Shown here: positions 46,238 through 57,830 of the stretch, in pieces
How the letters are laid out: each line of letters begins with the position of its first letter
Numbering within the stretch: position 1 is the stretch's first letter
From: Hypholoma sublateritium FD-334 SS-4
Lineage: Eukaryota > Basidiomycota > Agaricomycetes > Agaricales > Strophariaceae
Direction: 5' to 3'
Length of the DNA: 64,000 nucleotides
Assembly (NCBI GenBank): GCA_000827495.1
Contig: KN817541.1
Span: 274,678-338,677, forward strand
The notes under the pieces: generated by a model
Databases searched by the model: none
What the model was told of the DNA's origin: nothing
Seen by the model: only the letters and a program-made list of their open reading frames with translations
Made by a program: the position numbers and the translations under genes

Positions 46238-47713
46238 ATGCTCGTGTCTGCTTTAGCGTGCGTTGGTCTGGCTTTGGGAGCAAGTGGCGCAGCTGTGGAT
46301 CCCTCGTTCTTCCCGAAGTGAGCAATCGATTGTCGCCAATTGTCTTCTCCCAACTAAGGCTCACTCCACTCTTTACAGCAAAAGAAACATAGTTCCTGGC
46401 ATCGTATTTGACCGCTATATCACGATATGGCTTGAGAACATAAACTTTGCCACCGCTTCCGCTGATCGTGAGTAGTACCACGTACAAATGTGAGCTGTAT
46501 CACACTCAAGGGTGCTGCATTTTACACAGCAAATTTCGCGGCTTTCACCAAGCAAGGCATTCGTCTCACCAATCTTTTTTCCGTGACGCACCCCTCAGAG
46601 CCGAACTATGTCGCCTCTGTCGGAGGAGACTATTATGGGATGAACAACGACAACCTGAACCACGTCCCCGAGAACATTTCGTCTGTCGTAGATCTGCTTG
46701 AGGAGCGCGGAATCTCGTGGGCAGAGTACCAGGAAGACATGCCGATCACTGGATTTCCGGGATTCCAGCAACTGAATGTCGCTGGAGCAAATGATTATGT
46801 CCGCAAGCACAAGTACGCCCAAGTCCATTTTTCAATGACCTAGACGAGCCATTTGACTAACCGGGCCGTCTTTCCAGCCCGCTTATCATTTACGACTCTG
46901 TCGCAAACTTCAGCACCCGCGCAAATAACATCAAAAATTTCACTCTATTTGACGAGGATTTGAGGAACGACGACCTTCCGCAATGGATGTTCATCACGCC
47001 AAACATGAGTGAGTCCAAGCTTCAATTATTCGTGCACGATAGTCATCTCACTTGAAAACACTTAGCGAACGACGGACACGACACAAATATGACTTTTGCC
47101 GGAACCTGGGCCAGAGGCTTCTTGCAACCATTACTTGCCGACAGTCGCTTCAACGCCGAAAGGACCCTCATCGTTCTCAGTGAGTGATATGCTTCGATAT
47201 GCCTGCATGCGTTGCAGACGAGGGAACTAATCTTGTGGCGTACTATCAGCTTTCGATGAGAACGGCAGCACCGACCCGCAGAACCGAATCGACACCGTCC
47301 TTCTCGGAACGGCCGTCCCGCGTGAGCTCGTCGGAACCACCGACTCCGCATTTTACAACCACTACTCCAACCTCGCTACCGTCCAAGCCAACTGGCGGCT
47401 GCACACGCTCGGGCGCTACGACGTCGGCTCCAACGTGTTTAGCTTCGTTGGCAAGCACACAGGGGACAAAATACGCACCCTGAAAAATCTGTCCGAGACT
47501 GTCCTCAACGCGTCGTACCCTGGCCCTTTCAATAGCGCGCCGTCGGGCGCGTTCCCCATACCCAACACGCGCCTCGTCGTCAACGGACGATCGGTGTTAC
47601 CAAAGATTGTAGAGACATGGGGATCGCGTGAGCTCCAGCGATGCACCGTTTACACCGACTCCTTGGAGATCCCAAGCGCCCTGAACCCTCCCGTTCTTCC
47701 CAAGGGGTGTTAA
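46238..47713 (+). CDS. Secreted acid phosphatase (phosphoesterase family, PF04185 type)
   Basis: Six exons encode 386 residues: 46238-46317, 46379-46467, 46530-46812, 46878-47008, 47066-47179, 47250-47713. A signal peptide is clear (MLVSALACVGLALGASGAA, cleavage near residue 19). Family blocks are FDRYITIWLENINFATASAD, then THPSEPNYVASVGGDYYG, SWAEYQEDMP, FTLFDEDLRNDDLPQWMFIT, TNDGHD, and LTFDENGS with a following RIDTVLLG. The Glu/Asn, Asp and His residues in these blocks are those that bind metal and phosphate in the alkaline-phosphatase-like superfamily. Several N-x-S/T sites agree with secretion. The likely role is phosphate release from organic esters outside the cell, as for Aspergillus PhoA-type enzymes; control by phosphate is expected from the family but not seen here. 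Confidence 0.9.
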
Positions 47714-50230
47714 ATATTTTGTTCTTCCTTGGTTCGAAAATCATAGTTATTCATGTTCCTTGCGCATGAAGCAGCGTGTAATTCTCATGACCGTCGTATT
47801 GGTAAGGAGGCAGAATTTGGGCAGAATAATGCAGAATTGTGCATGCATTCATTTGTGTTAAAGTTCCACGCGGAGCCTGCGAGACTCTACTGATTTGTCC
47901 GTCGCGTAAGTAGGAGTATGGCAGTGGGCGCATTGATCCAACACTTGTACAGCAGGATTCTGATATTCGAGGGGCGTGGTTTGACATTTACTAACGGAAC
48001 TTCTGACACTTACAGGTACACAGGATGCCTAGAAGTATAAACCAATGAGTCTATCGCAACTCTATCGACCGCCTTTTGGTGCCGATTTGAAGCGAGAGTA
48101 AAATTCAACTTCTCCAGGATTATTTTAAAAAAATTACCGACCCTTTTCTCACTTGAAAAAATACCGTCATCGCCTCCGTTGGTGCTTAATATTTAATGAC
48201 CAATGGTTGCTCTGCGATGATTTTACCTCAGGCAAATTTTACACTTCAATGTGTCACGTGCTTCTGATGAACTGAACGGAAATGGAATCTTGAGTTAGCT
48301 AAAATAATAAATAGCTCGTGACGAGGGGACCTTCAACCTCCCTTCTACTGACTACCATGTTCAATTTAGCTCCTGGAAATCTGCAAGGAATATGTAAAGC
48401 CCGGAGGAGTCGATACTCTGCTTTCTAGGGTCCTTCTCCATCCCCATCTTGTTGGGACGTAACAGAAGTCGTTTTCAGCTTGTTCAACTGTGTCTAGCCT
48501 GCTCAACTGACGGCCATATAACCAGAGAACGATTGGCAACTACAGTTCTCAGCGTATCGGTTCCTATCTTTGTCTGCTCTCGTGCACTCTGGAACTAACA
48601 TGATAGCATCTACCGCCATGGGAACATCCTAGATATACCAGCCTATATCAACACAAGGAAGCAGAATCATCAGCTTCCCAACAGAAGGCGTTCGTCTACC
48701 TTTCCAAATACGGCCAGACTTTTCTTTCCTGTGCGATAGTGAAGCTATTCGAGCTCTCCGCTTTGTTTGTTCAATGATGGGCGAGGGGCCCAACAATCAT
48801 TCGAGGTTGTTCGAGGGCTTGTCACCCGGGTCCCTCTGATGAGCCCTAAAGGTACTTCAGTCCTCTGGTAAATCTTGATGACTTTCCCCTCGGTCTCTCC
48901 CTTCATTTTGCTTTGAACTGCTGTCTTACGGCGTGCAGATGCGGTCGTGAATATCAATCCTCTTTACCATCCATTCCCGCCATCAATGACCGTCTGACCA
49001 ATCGTATCTGAGAATCACTTGCTCTTGCATGTTCCTCGCCCTACACGATTCGAGTACGACTTTGTAACAGCAACTCCAACCTTCGACGTCGCAGGTTTCT
49101 ATCCCGAGCTTTGTCTGGGCTGGAAACCAGAACCAAGCTTTGTACAGCTCGTTGAGCCCAGACTCAACCGCCATGGGCCATCCCTACAGCGGACCAGCTA
49201 GTTATATATACGCTAACAAGGTGAACATGGATGATACTTATCTCGGCGAAGGAGGACCTGCTGACCATTCAAACCTTGCGAGAAGATGCTCAATAATAGT
49301 TCTGTCGGTGCGACATGGGAATCGTATGAGCCGCCTCGCGGCCGATGGGTCCTGTCTCCCGAATCTCCCACCGCCTCTCGATCTTCGAAAACCAAGCCAT
49401 CGTTCCCTGTAAGCTGATCATGTCGTATTTTTCTGTTGTCCAGTTTTACCGAGCTATGCGCACACTTTGCTTATCAGACCTACGATCGTGCATCTGCCTC
49501 TGTCCCCCAGTTTAATATTGGCATCAACCCCCCTTGGTATAAACAATGGAACCTGTCGTCTAATTGTGTGGCACATTCAAACGGCAGATATGGTGACCGA
49601 GAACCTTATGTGCATGAGTCAATGCGAGTAAGATTCGACTTACCGAATGAGCATGCCCTAGCATGGAGGTGGCGGGTCAAGGTGCGCAAGGATGGGATTC
49701 TGGGGCAGAAGAAGTTCAGATGCTAATCCTCTGCCATCAGGCCATCAGACGAAAGCTCGGTCGGTTTCGTAGAGGTGCTACAAGGCTTCTGACGCGCAGC
49801 TTACCTAGCATACATCAGTCCGGGCTCTCTGGGGTGGCCTGAGCAAGAATTTGAGCCGCAGGAGGGAGCGGTCTTGGGAGGGATATGCAACCATTACTTT
49901 TCTTGATTTCTATCTGCGGATCGAAGACTATTTGAATTTTCCATCCTCTTTCAACTTATAGCGTGAATATAATGTTCTTCATTGCAGCTGTACTTATATA
50001 CATGTCATTACTCTACCTGTACTTATAACAAATTGACGTCAAGCTGGCGCAGGCTCCAGGAATAGTAAATCGCAAAACTGGGACGTCAAGTGAGTACACG
50101 GTACATGCCACTGGCAGCCATATGTAGCAAACCTGATCACAGAGTCGGACGGTAAATATACGGAAAAGGCCATGCTGTACTTGGCCAACCTCATTTAAAA
50201 TGCAGTCCAGTAGTTTTTCCTTAGAGCCCT
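47714..50230. other. Intergenic region with unrecognised short ORFs
   Basis: No family is recognisable. Around 49019-49726 several short open frames follow each other (for example 49019-49201, 49140-49412 and 49436-49726) and could be exons of an unknown or decayed gene, but I could not build a convincing spliced frame. Confidence 0.35.
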
Positions 50231-50231
50231 T

Positions 50232-51017
50232 ATGGCAGCACCAAGTGACGGAGAGCCAAAGCCATTTGATTATGCTCGTTCCGGCTGGGTCAACCTTACA
50301 AACAACATCTGCAACTTCACGCTAACCACTCTTTCCGACGAGCTCCTCGTAAGGCCTCAAGGATTTGCTCACTCAATTACAAAAGACCTAATATTCTAAT
50401 TTAGCACATAGATATAATGGCGGTGCTACAAGGCTTGGGGTAACTCATTCTGGATCATATTAGCCATTCCACTAGGGCTCCTCTTTCTGGAGAAGGTAAG
50501 ATTTATCAATCAATTCGAAGTACACGGAGACAAATCCTCGCTGGCGTTGTTGAGACGGTATTCGTTTATCTACAATATTATTTGATTGCCCTCTTGATAG
50601 GTCAAAAACACCAAACCGCTTGACCCAAATCCTCAACGGGCTTTTCAGCGCGGCACTGCTCACATCATTCCTGAGTTCTGATGACGTTGCTTGCCACTTT
50701 CTTCATCGTATACCGTATACACTCTGTCTCACGTCGCGATGCGCTGAGTCGACCGGTCCTTCAAGTAATTCCTCGATCTTGTTGTTCAGTAATCTGCAGT
50801 ATACTGTATACCCGTACCTACTACTCGCTGCGATCCTTCAGGTCATTCCACAGAACGTCACAAACATATGGATGCTTTTCTGCCTCGAGAATTGTCTTGG
50901 AAGCGCCTTCCTTCTCTGCGCGGTAAGCTACAGGCAATTACATTGGTTTTTTGGCTCCTCTAAAAGCGGATAATTGAGGGCATGGCCCCTACAGTCATGG
51001 TCGCTCGCGCACGATGA
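50232..51017 (+). pseudogene. Decayed multi-pass membrane protein gene, unknown family
   Basis: The pieces read in order as a basidiomycete-style membrane protein. They are an ATG at 50232 with WVNLTNNICNFTLTTLSDEL, then HIDIMAVLQGLG, AIPLGLLFLEK, FINQFEVHGDKSSLALLRR, SKTPNRLTQILNGLFSAALL, LLATFFIVYRIHSVSRRD, IPQNVTNIWMLFCLENCLGS and IEGMAPTVMVARAR. The pieces lie in different frames, and the breaks near 50780 and 50950 cannot be bridged by introns of credible length, so at least one frameshift is likely. The style (YRIHSVSRRD, then a late MAPTVMVAR) fits the many seven-helix-like proteins of unknown role in Agaricomycetes. The family name is not known to me. Confidence 0.42.
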
Positions 51018-51570
51018 GCCGCGTAAACGCTAAGTCCGATCTGGCCTTCCAGACCCACTTTCCAGGCGAGCATTCGTTCCCGAGTGATTCAGACGGAAGT
51101 CAAGTTCAGGGGATGATAAGTTCCAATGAAAGTAAGTCATTAACACGGAAAAATTAAATAGCTACTCCTAGTACATTCAAAGGGCAAGCTGTTTGCGTAT
51201 GGATGCTTCAATACTCAGAGTGTCGGCATCTACATCGGCATCATATTTTAAAAATAGATTCTGTGCTTCTAAAAAAAGACATTGGTACACAGCGGCTCGT
51301 GAATCGCCAGCACTGATTTGGAGAATCATACCACGTCGATAGGAACGTCAAGTAGTGGGAATGTGGGTGCGGCCGCCGTCTACAAATTCTCGTTTATCAT
51401 CAGGATTCGGGGTATTTCTTGGAATCCAGGCTGCTGCCAAGCCATTGCCAAGCGATCCAATCAGTGCCCGCTGGCCCTGGAGGACAGGGAAGCTGTTGCT
51501 TTTTTGCACAGATTACCGCTTAACCGCCACCACCAGGCTTAACCTTGAACCACCACTTGCCTCGTTTTCG
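51018..51570. other. Intergenic region upstream of the DHA2 transporter
   Basis: No gene is evident. It presumably holds the DHA2 promoter. Confidence 0.4.
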
Positions 51571-54189
51571 ATGGCTCAAATCTCAGAGGAAAAGGCGGAC
51601 CGCAAGGACGAGTTCACAGAAGATGTCAGCAAGGCCGAGGAAAGCAACGCGAGTGCGGTGGGCACAGAATCCGATGAGGATATCAGCACAATCGTCACCG
51701 GCTCACGGCTAGCGCTCATATTCGGGCAAGCGCCATTCACTTTGTTGGAAGCGATTTTTATTCAATAAGAACAGTGCTTTCATGATGGCCTTCTCTCTCG
51801 TGGCGCTCGACCAGACCATCTTGTCGACTGCGTTACCGACCATCGCATCGCGATTCAATGCTGTTGGAGATATCTCGTGGATAGCAAGCGCATACTTCCT
51901 TCCTCAAGTGAGAATTTTCTAGCACTTCTGATTGGTATCGAAGCGCACAGTCTCTGACAATGCGGAAATTTTGCAGGCAGGATTTATGCTCTTTTTCGGG
52001 CGGGTGCTGGCGATTGCACCTGCGAAGAGCGTATTCCTTGTTACGGTCGGAATATTTGAGCTTGGCAGCCTCTTCTGCGCCGTCGCTCCCTCCGTGGATT
52101 TTTTGATCTTCGGACGAGCAGTGGCGGGTCTTGGAGGCGCCGGAATGTGGGTGTCCATCATGTCGATCATCGCCCGCGTTCGTGCACCATTCTCTACCTC
52201 ACATATAATTAATTGATGTTAATGTGACGACTGTAGATTACTACCATGCAGCAACGCCCCGTGCTTATGGGCTTATTTGGCGCCGTTTTCGCCGTCGCGT
52301 CAGTGATCGGGCCGCTCATTGGAGGAGCCTTCTCAGGTTGGTAGGAATTCTTGCTCCAATTCTCAACCAAATAATATATCTGACACTCCGTTAGACCATG
52401 TTTCCTGGCGGTACGCATTTTAGATCCGTGACAGGATATTTTTGCTAATACCAGACAACGTGGTCTTAAGATGGTGTTTTTGTGAGTGACGCCACTATCG
52501 CAATAACCGGCAAAACTGACGCTCGAGACAGACATCAACTTACCGGTGCGTTTATTTTGTCGCTCAGACAACCCACCGGCACAATTTTATAAAATTTCTC
52601 CGTATGCTAGATGGGCGCCGTCGCACTCCTCGGCATCGTGCTGATCCTACCCAATCACCCTCCGACGACCAAGAGCAAGGAGTCCCAGCTCAGGGTGTGG
52701 CTTAACCTCGACTGGATCGGCACCTTCCTGAGCGTCGCCGTCGTCATTATGTTCATGCTGCCGCTGCAGTGGGCCGGCAGCCAGAAACCCTGGACCGATC
52801 CCGCTGTCATTAGCATGCTCGTTCTGGTACGTCGCACTCCAGGCGGCGCAGCGCGCGGGTCAGCTCTGATCGTCGTTGCAGTCAGTCGTCCCGGTGATCA
52901 TTTTCGTGCTATGGGAAAAACGCCGCGGGGAGCAGGCAGTGCTGCCGCTGTCTTTTTTCAACCGGCGAAATATATGTGGGGCATTTTTGGAGGCGGTGAG
53001 CCGAGGTATGGCCGTTGAGTTCGAAGCTGATGCTGATGTCCGAGTCCTATCATTGCAGGGCTTCACCCAGATCGGTTTTGTGGTCGCAATTGTACGTCGG
53101 CTTATCTCCATTGATGATTGATTGAATTACGACCTCGTTCTAAATATACCTGTTTGTAGTATTACCTGGTGAGCTCCGTGCGGAAATTCCTCCGCACACA
53201 AACTCAAAAATCGGTGTATGTAGCCCCTTCTTTATCAAATTAGAGGCCACTCCGCTACAAAATCCGGTATCGACATCTTACCGTTCATGATGTGAGACTT
53301 GCGGATTGCGCTATAATGTATATCAATTGACAAGCGCCCACAAATCAGCTCCGTTGTTCTAGGTACACCTCTCCGTCCCAAAATATCCTATGCACCCCAG
53401 TTATCTCACATTCCCGTCCCACAGCTGCCCTCATCTCAGGCGCCCTGGTCGCGGTGATTAATCTCCGCATTTCTTTTTTTTCCTATGCTCACCCTCGGAA
53501 CACCCTCAGAAAACAGGCCAGGTCTGGCCATTCATGTTCATCGGCCCGATCGTCGCAGCAGTTGGATTCGGGCTGTTGTTCACCACGGACGCCAACACGC
53601 CCCTGGGGAAGCTCATCGGCTTCCAGATCCTGGCCGGCGTCGGCCTGGGCTCCATCCTCCAGAACTCGGTACGTCACCCGCCTGCTGCCATGCGCGGCTG
53701 CCCGCACAACACCGCGCTCACCGGCGTTCATGCCGTCTATATAGGTCATCATCGCGCAGGCCGAGTACGCAGACAACGAGGCGCTCGTCCCGCAGGCGAC
53801 GTCGCTCATCACATTCATGCAGATAGTGGGCAGCGCCATCGGCCTAGCGTGCGTCGTCTTCCCCTTTCTGCCTTCCCTGCCCGAGTCTAGGCCACTAACG
53901 GCATCGCGCATCCAGCATCGCCGGAGGCATCTTCTCCTCGCAGCTCCGCACGCAGCTTACGCTGCACGCGCCCGCTCTGTCTGCCGACACGCGCAGCGCC
54001 GTTCTCTCGAGCATCGAAGCGATCTCTACACTCGATGCCGCCGACAAGGCGCTCGTCAAGGCCGCGTACAGCGCCGCGATCGACCGCATGTTCCTGATCG
54101 CCGTTGCGGGGTGCGGGGTCGGCAGCCTGATGTCGCTGATCATCCGCCGCCGCAAGATCGTTGTGCGCAGCGGCGCGGCGGCGCTATGA
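51571..54189 (+). CDS. DHA2-type MFS multidrug:H+ antiporter with 17 exons
   Basis: The model is 51571-51725, 51775-51907, 51977-52177, 52237-52336, 52395-52410, 52471-52481, 52532-52545, 52611-52826, 52882-52995, 53059-53091, 53160-53168, 53224-53291, 53349-53362, 53425-53453, 53510-53668, 53745-53848, 53916-54189, giving 549 residues in one frame. After an acidic N-terminus, TM1 contains FSLVALDQTILSTALPTIA, followed by GDISWIASAYFLPQAGFML, GRAVAGLGGAGMW and the antiporter motif C region [31 protein letters not shown] follows, then HSATKSGIDILPFM and FQILAGVGLGSILQNSVIIA. This is the 14-helix DHA2 family of fungal drug and mycotoxin exporters in the plasma membrane. Exons of 16, 11, 14, 9 and 14 nt are needed to keep both frame and family sequence, and the first intron starts with GC (GCAAGC). 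Substrate unknown. NDUFS1 lies tail-to-tail 344 bp downstream. Confidence 0.93.
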
Positions 54190-54533
54190 GCCAGCGCGTC
54201 TGCGTGCGCTATGTTAGATCATAGAATAGGTGCAAGCGGACCTTCTGTATGATTACGTGGTAGCATATATTACCGTATACCCCTCTCCTCAATACCTTGA
54301 AGATATTCACACTCGTTTTAGATTCATCTCGACTTCACCTTATTTTACGATGCATGATACCACCAAGGCACAGCCATAATTGCCGTTGAGCCCCAGCCAA
54401 ATATCTAACCCTGCACCGCCCCGAATCTAGAAATGAAAAAGATGATTTTAATTATTAACTAGCTCAGGAAATGCGTTGTTTTCAGCCGACAAGGGACCTC
54501 TAAATACAAATGGTTCACAGTCCAGCTTGCCGC
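54190..54533. other. Convergent 3' intergenic region
   Basis: The stop codons of the DHA2 gene and NDUFS1 face each other across this AT-rich spacer. No gene or strong structure was noticed. Confidence 0.5.
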
Positions 54534-57355
54534 TCACGCAAACGCCGCCTGCGACCCCTTGCCGACCTCGCTGAAGCCGTAATTTTCGCCCTTCACAAAC
54601 GCGCGTGTGCACTGCGCCATTGTCACGGACCTAACAAGGGGGGAAAGCGCGTCAGTAGGCGCACTACGGCGAGGCAAAGCAAGGTCGAAAAGAAACAGGG
54701 AGAGAGGTGAGGATAAAGAAAAGACACGCACGCCCTCGAGATAGGATCCGTCTGGTAGAAGTTCGTGATCGGCCGGCGCAGCGGCGTCCCCACCGCCTTC
54801 GCGCCCGCCGTCTGGCTCGCGATCAGCTTGAGGCCCGCAAGCGCGACGTCGACCGAGGTCGCCTCCGTCGTATCGTACCGCACGAGCGTTGGCGAGATCT
54901 CCCACAAGCGATCGCGCAGCGCCAGGACGTCATCGTACGGGAGCGGCGTGCCAATCACCTCCGACAGGGCCCTACAGATAGTCAAAAAAATCATCGTGAG
55001 TGAACCGGAGTCGGTGAGTAGGGAGTTCGACGCACCGCACGATCTTCCAGTCCTCGCGCGCAACGCCGGGGGCAGACACCGCCGCGCGCCCCATCTGCGT
55101 GCGGCCTTCCGTGTTCACCCACGTTGTCGCCTTCTCCGTGTACGCCGTCGCCGGAAGGCACACGTCCGCGAGTTGCGCGCCGAGGTCGCCGTGGTGGCCG
55201 TGGTACACGACGAACGCGTCTTGGGGGATGGACGCGGGGTCGAGCTCGTCGGCGTTGAGGAGGTACACGAATTTGGGCTTGGTGGTCGAGGCACGTTGTG
55301 ATGGCACGAAGCCGACGTCGTAGGCGGCGGGTCTTGAAGCTACCTATTTATAGAGATTAGGAATTCAGCAGGAAAGGAACAGGAAAAGATAACGCACCCG
55401 TTGCAGTACGCTGAAGCCGTTCCAAGTAGGGGTGACCAGCCGCTCCTTGTTCTTCTCTACAAAGTTCGCGAGGTCGTTGTACATGCTCTTACCATCAGGG
55501 TGCTCCGAAAGCGCGCTGCCCACGATTATCAGCGGGTTCTTCGCGTTCTTGAACTTGTCCGCGAACGCGCCCTTGCCCGCGACGAAATCGGCCAGCGCCT
55601 TTGCACTGTCCCCCAGGTAGTCGTACCCGTACGCCGTGTCCGCCCGCTCGCCGATGAGCGCAATCTCCACGGGGGTATGCAGCCAGCTCTTGCGGATGCG
55701 CGAGTTGAGCACAGCTGCCTCATGCCGCGGGTTCGTGCCGACGAGTAGGATCGCGTCGGCCTTCTCCACGCCGGGAATCGTCGCGTTAAACAGGTAGTTT
55801 GAACGCACATCGACGCCATGGATGGGCGGTCGGTTTCCCCCGGGCTGGTCGAGCCCGAGGTTGTCCGAGCCAAGACGGTTGACGAGGTCCTTCAGAGCGA
55901 CCATCGCTTCGGTGTCTGCGAGGTGGCCGGCGACGGCTTGAATCTCGTCGCCCTTCGCACCGGAGGCGGTGAGCCCCTCAGCGATGGCGGTGAGGGCATT
56001 TTCCCAGGTGGCGGGGACAAACCGGTCGCCCTGCTTCACGAGCGGCGTTGTGAGGCGCTGGAAGCGCAGCCCGTCGAATGCATAACGCGTCTTGTCGTTA
56101 ATCCACTCCTCGTTCACGTCGTCATTCGTCTTCGGCTGGATGCGCATGACCTGCACGCCGCGCGAGTCGATGCGGATGTTCGAGCCCACCGCGTCCATCA
56201 CGTCCACCGACTCCGTGTTCTTGAGCTCCCACGGACGCGCGTGGAACGCGTACGGCTTGCTTGTTAGCGCACCGACGGGGCACAGGTCGACGATGTTACC
56301 CGACATTTCCGAGTCCATCGTCTTCTCGACGTAGGTGCCGATCTGCATGTCATTCCCACGGCCAGTGGTGCCGAGTTCCTCGATGCCCGCAACCTCGTTC
56401 GCGAACCGTACGCAGCGCGTGCACTGAATACAGCGGTTCATGGACGTCTTGACGAGCGGACCCATGTCCTTGTTCTCGACAGCGCGCTTGCCGGTGATTT
56501 CGTGGAAGCGTGTTCGGTCGGAGCCGTAGCGCATCGACTGGTCCTGGAGGTCGCATTCTCCACCCTGGTCGCATACGGGGCAGTCCAGTGGATGGTTGGC
56601 GAGGAGGAACTCCATGACGCCCTCTCTGTGGGTAGGGTCTCAGCACAGTCAGCGCGCAAAGAGAGGACCCGTACCTCGCTTCGTGTACGAGAGGTGTGTT
56701 GGTGAAAACCTTGGATCCTGGCATGGCGGGCATGGCGCTGGAGGTAGTGTCACGGGTGAAAGATGGACTCAACAGTGAACATACCATGATGCGACAGGCT
56801 TCGGTGAACGTTCGACCTCAACCAAACACATGCTGTAGAAAATGAGAACCAGCGAAAGACCATGGGCAAGCCTGCTCACCGACAGTTGCCAGCGATAGCT
56901 AGTCTGGAAGATGCGATCAGTACAAGCAAAGACTGAGCGGTTCCCCTACGGACCTATCGTGATAACAAAATCTGTTTATAGCATTAGTAGACCGTTCAGA
57001 CAGACTCTGTGAAGCACTGCACACCTGGGTATTGTTGCACCAGCAGCTTCGCATGCCTGAATCAGTGCAGAGCCTGTTCGCGAGCTCAGCATCCGAGCGC
57101 CGTACGAGCCCGACGGAACGCACCCTGGGGAACCGTCACCTCCTTCCCGTCCACAGTGAGCGTGATATCCGCCCCGCGACTACATGTCGCCGAAAAGCTC
57201 CTACGATCTACGTTGGTAGCCCAGCGTCAGTTCCCCGTCCCCCAGCGATAGTGTGCGAGCTACGCACTGCTGCACTGCGGTGTGTGTGTCGAAACGACCT
57301 TTCCGAGTAGTCCCGTCGATGTAGGTCGCGACACGGTTGATACGAGGCGGAGCAT
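54534..57355 (-). CDS. NDUFS1: NADH:ubiquinone oxidoreductase 75/78-kDa iron-sulfur subunit, mitochondrial precursor
   Basis: Eleven exons on the minus strand encode 748 residues: 57355-57268, 57207-57124, 57073-57025, 56971-56954, 56903-56880, 56832-56785, 56737-56675, 56625-55398, 55343-55036, 54971-54732, 54630-54534. The N-terminus (MLRLVSTVSRPTSTG) is a mitochondrial presequence. The 2Fe-2S ligands fit C-x10-C-x2-C-x13-C (FCYHDRLAIAGNCRMC onward). The second cluster set is HPLDCPVCDQGGEC (residues 136-149). The third is CIQCTRC (190-196) with the fourth Cys at 240 in DLCPVGAL. A molybdopterin-oxidoreductase-like domain follows to the C-terminus. The protein carries electrons from FMN through complex I in the matrix arm. 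Two exons in the 2Fe-2S domain are only 18 and 24 nt. The start was chosen because this ATG alone gives a presequence and a phase-compatible first intron. Confidence 0.97.
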
Positions 57356-57830
57356 TGCTGCGCCGTGGGTGTGGTGTGAGAGAGAAGAATAGAGGATCCT
57401 GCGTGTGGGCGGCAGGCCCGCAATGTCGAGGAGGCTGTAGGATAAAAAGAATTGAGGAGCCGCTCGCTGTCGGGCTCAGCGACCAACCACGTCGTTCCAA
57501 TTTCCCACCTTTCCCACAATTTCTGTCGGAGTCTGAATTCTCCCGAACTCAGGCCCGCATCACACGCGTTGACCGCTGTTGAAACGTTGACTCTTTCCTA
57601 CCTCGCCCCCTTCAGTTGCACCTACCGACGAATACAGATAACTGTCGAAATCTACTTCATTGATCAAACAGGCTGTGTACTCAATGAAGTAGATTTCGAC
57701 AGAGACCGGCTGCCCACTTCACCGCCTTCACTAAGTAGGACTACGGTTCACCGCGTCCAAAAATCCCGAAAACGGCAGATAAAAAATATATACAGATAAA
57801 TAGAGCAAGGTACATAGTACAATTAACAAA
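57356..57830. other. Spacer between NDUFS1 start and ABC transporter stop
   Basis: It holds the NDUFS1 promoter and the 3' region of the ABC gene, both on the minus strand, and contains a perfect inverted repeat (57642-57702). No gene is supported. Confidence 0.5.
57642..57702. repeat. Perfect 22-bp inverted repeat with 17-nt spacer
   Basis: The left arm (57642-57663, starting CTGTCGAAATCTACTTCATT) is exactly complementary to the right arm (57681-57702, ending AAGTAGATTTCGACAG) with no mismatch. The spacer is 57664-57680. It lies about 130 bp beyond the ABC gene stop and about 290 bp upstream of the NDUFS1 start. As RNA it would form a long hairpin. Confidence 0.95.
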
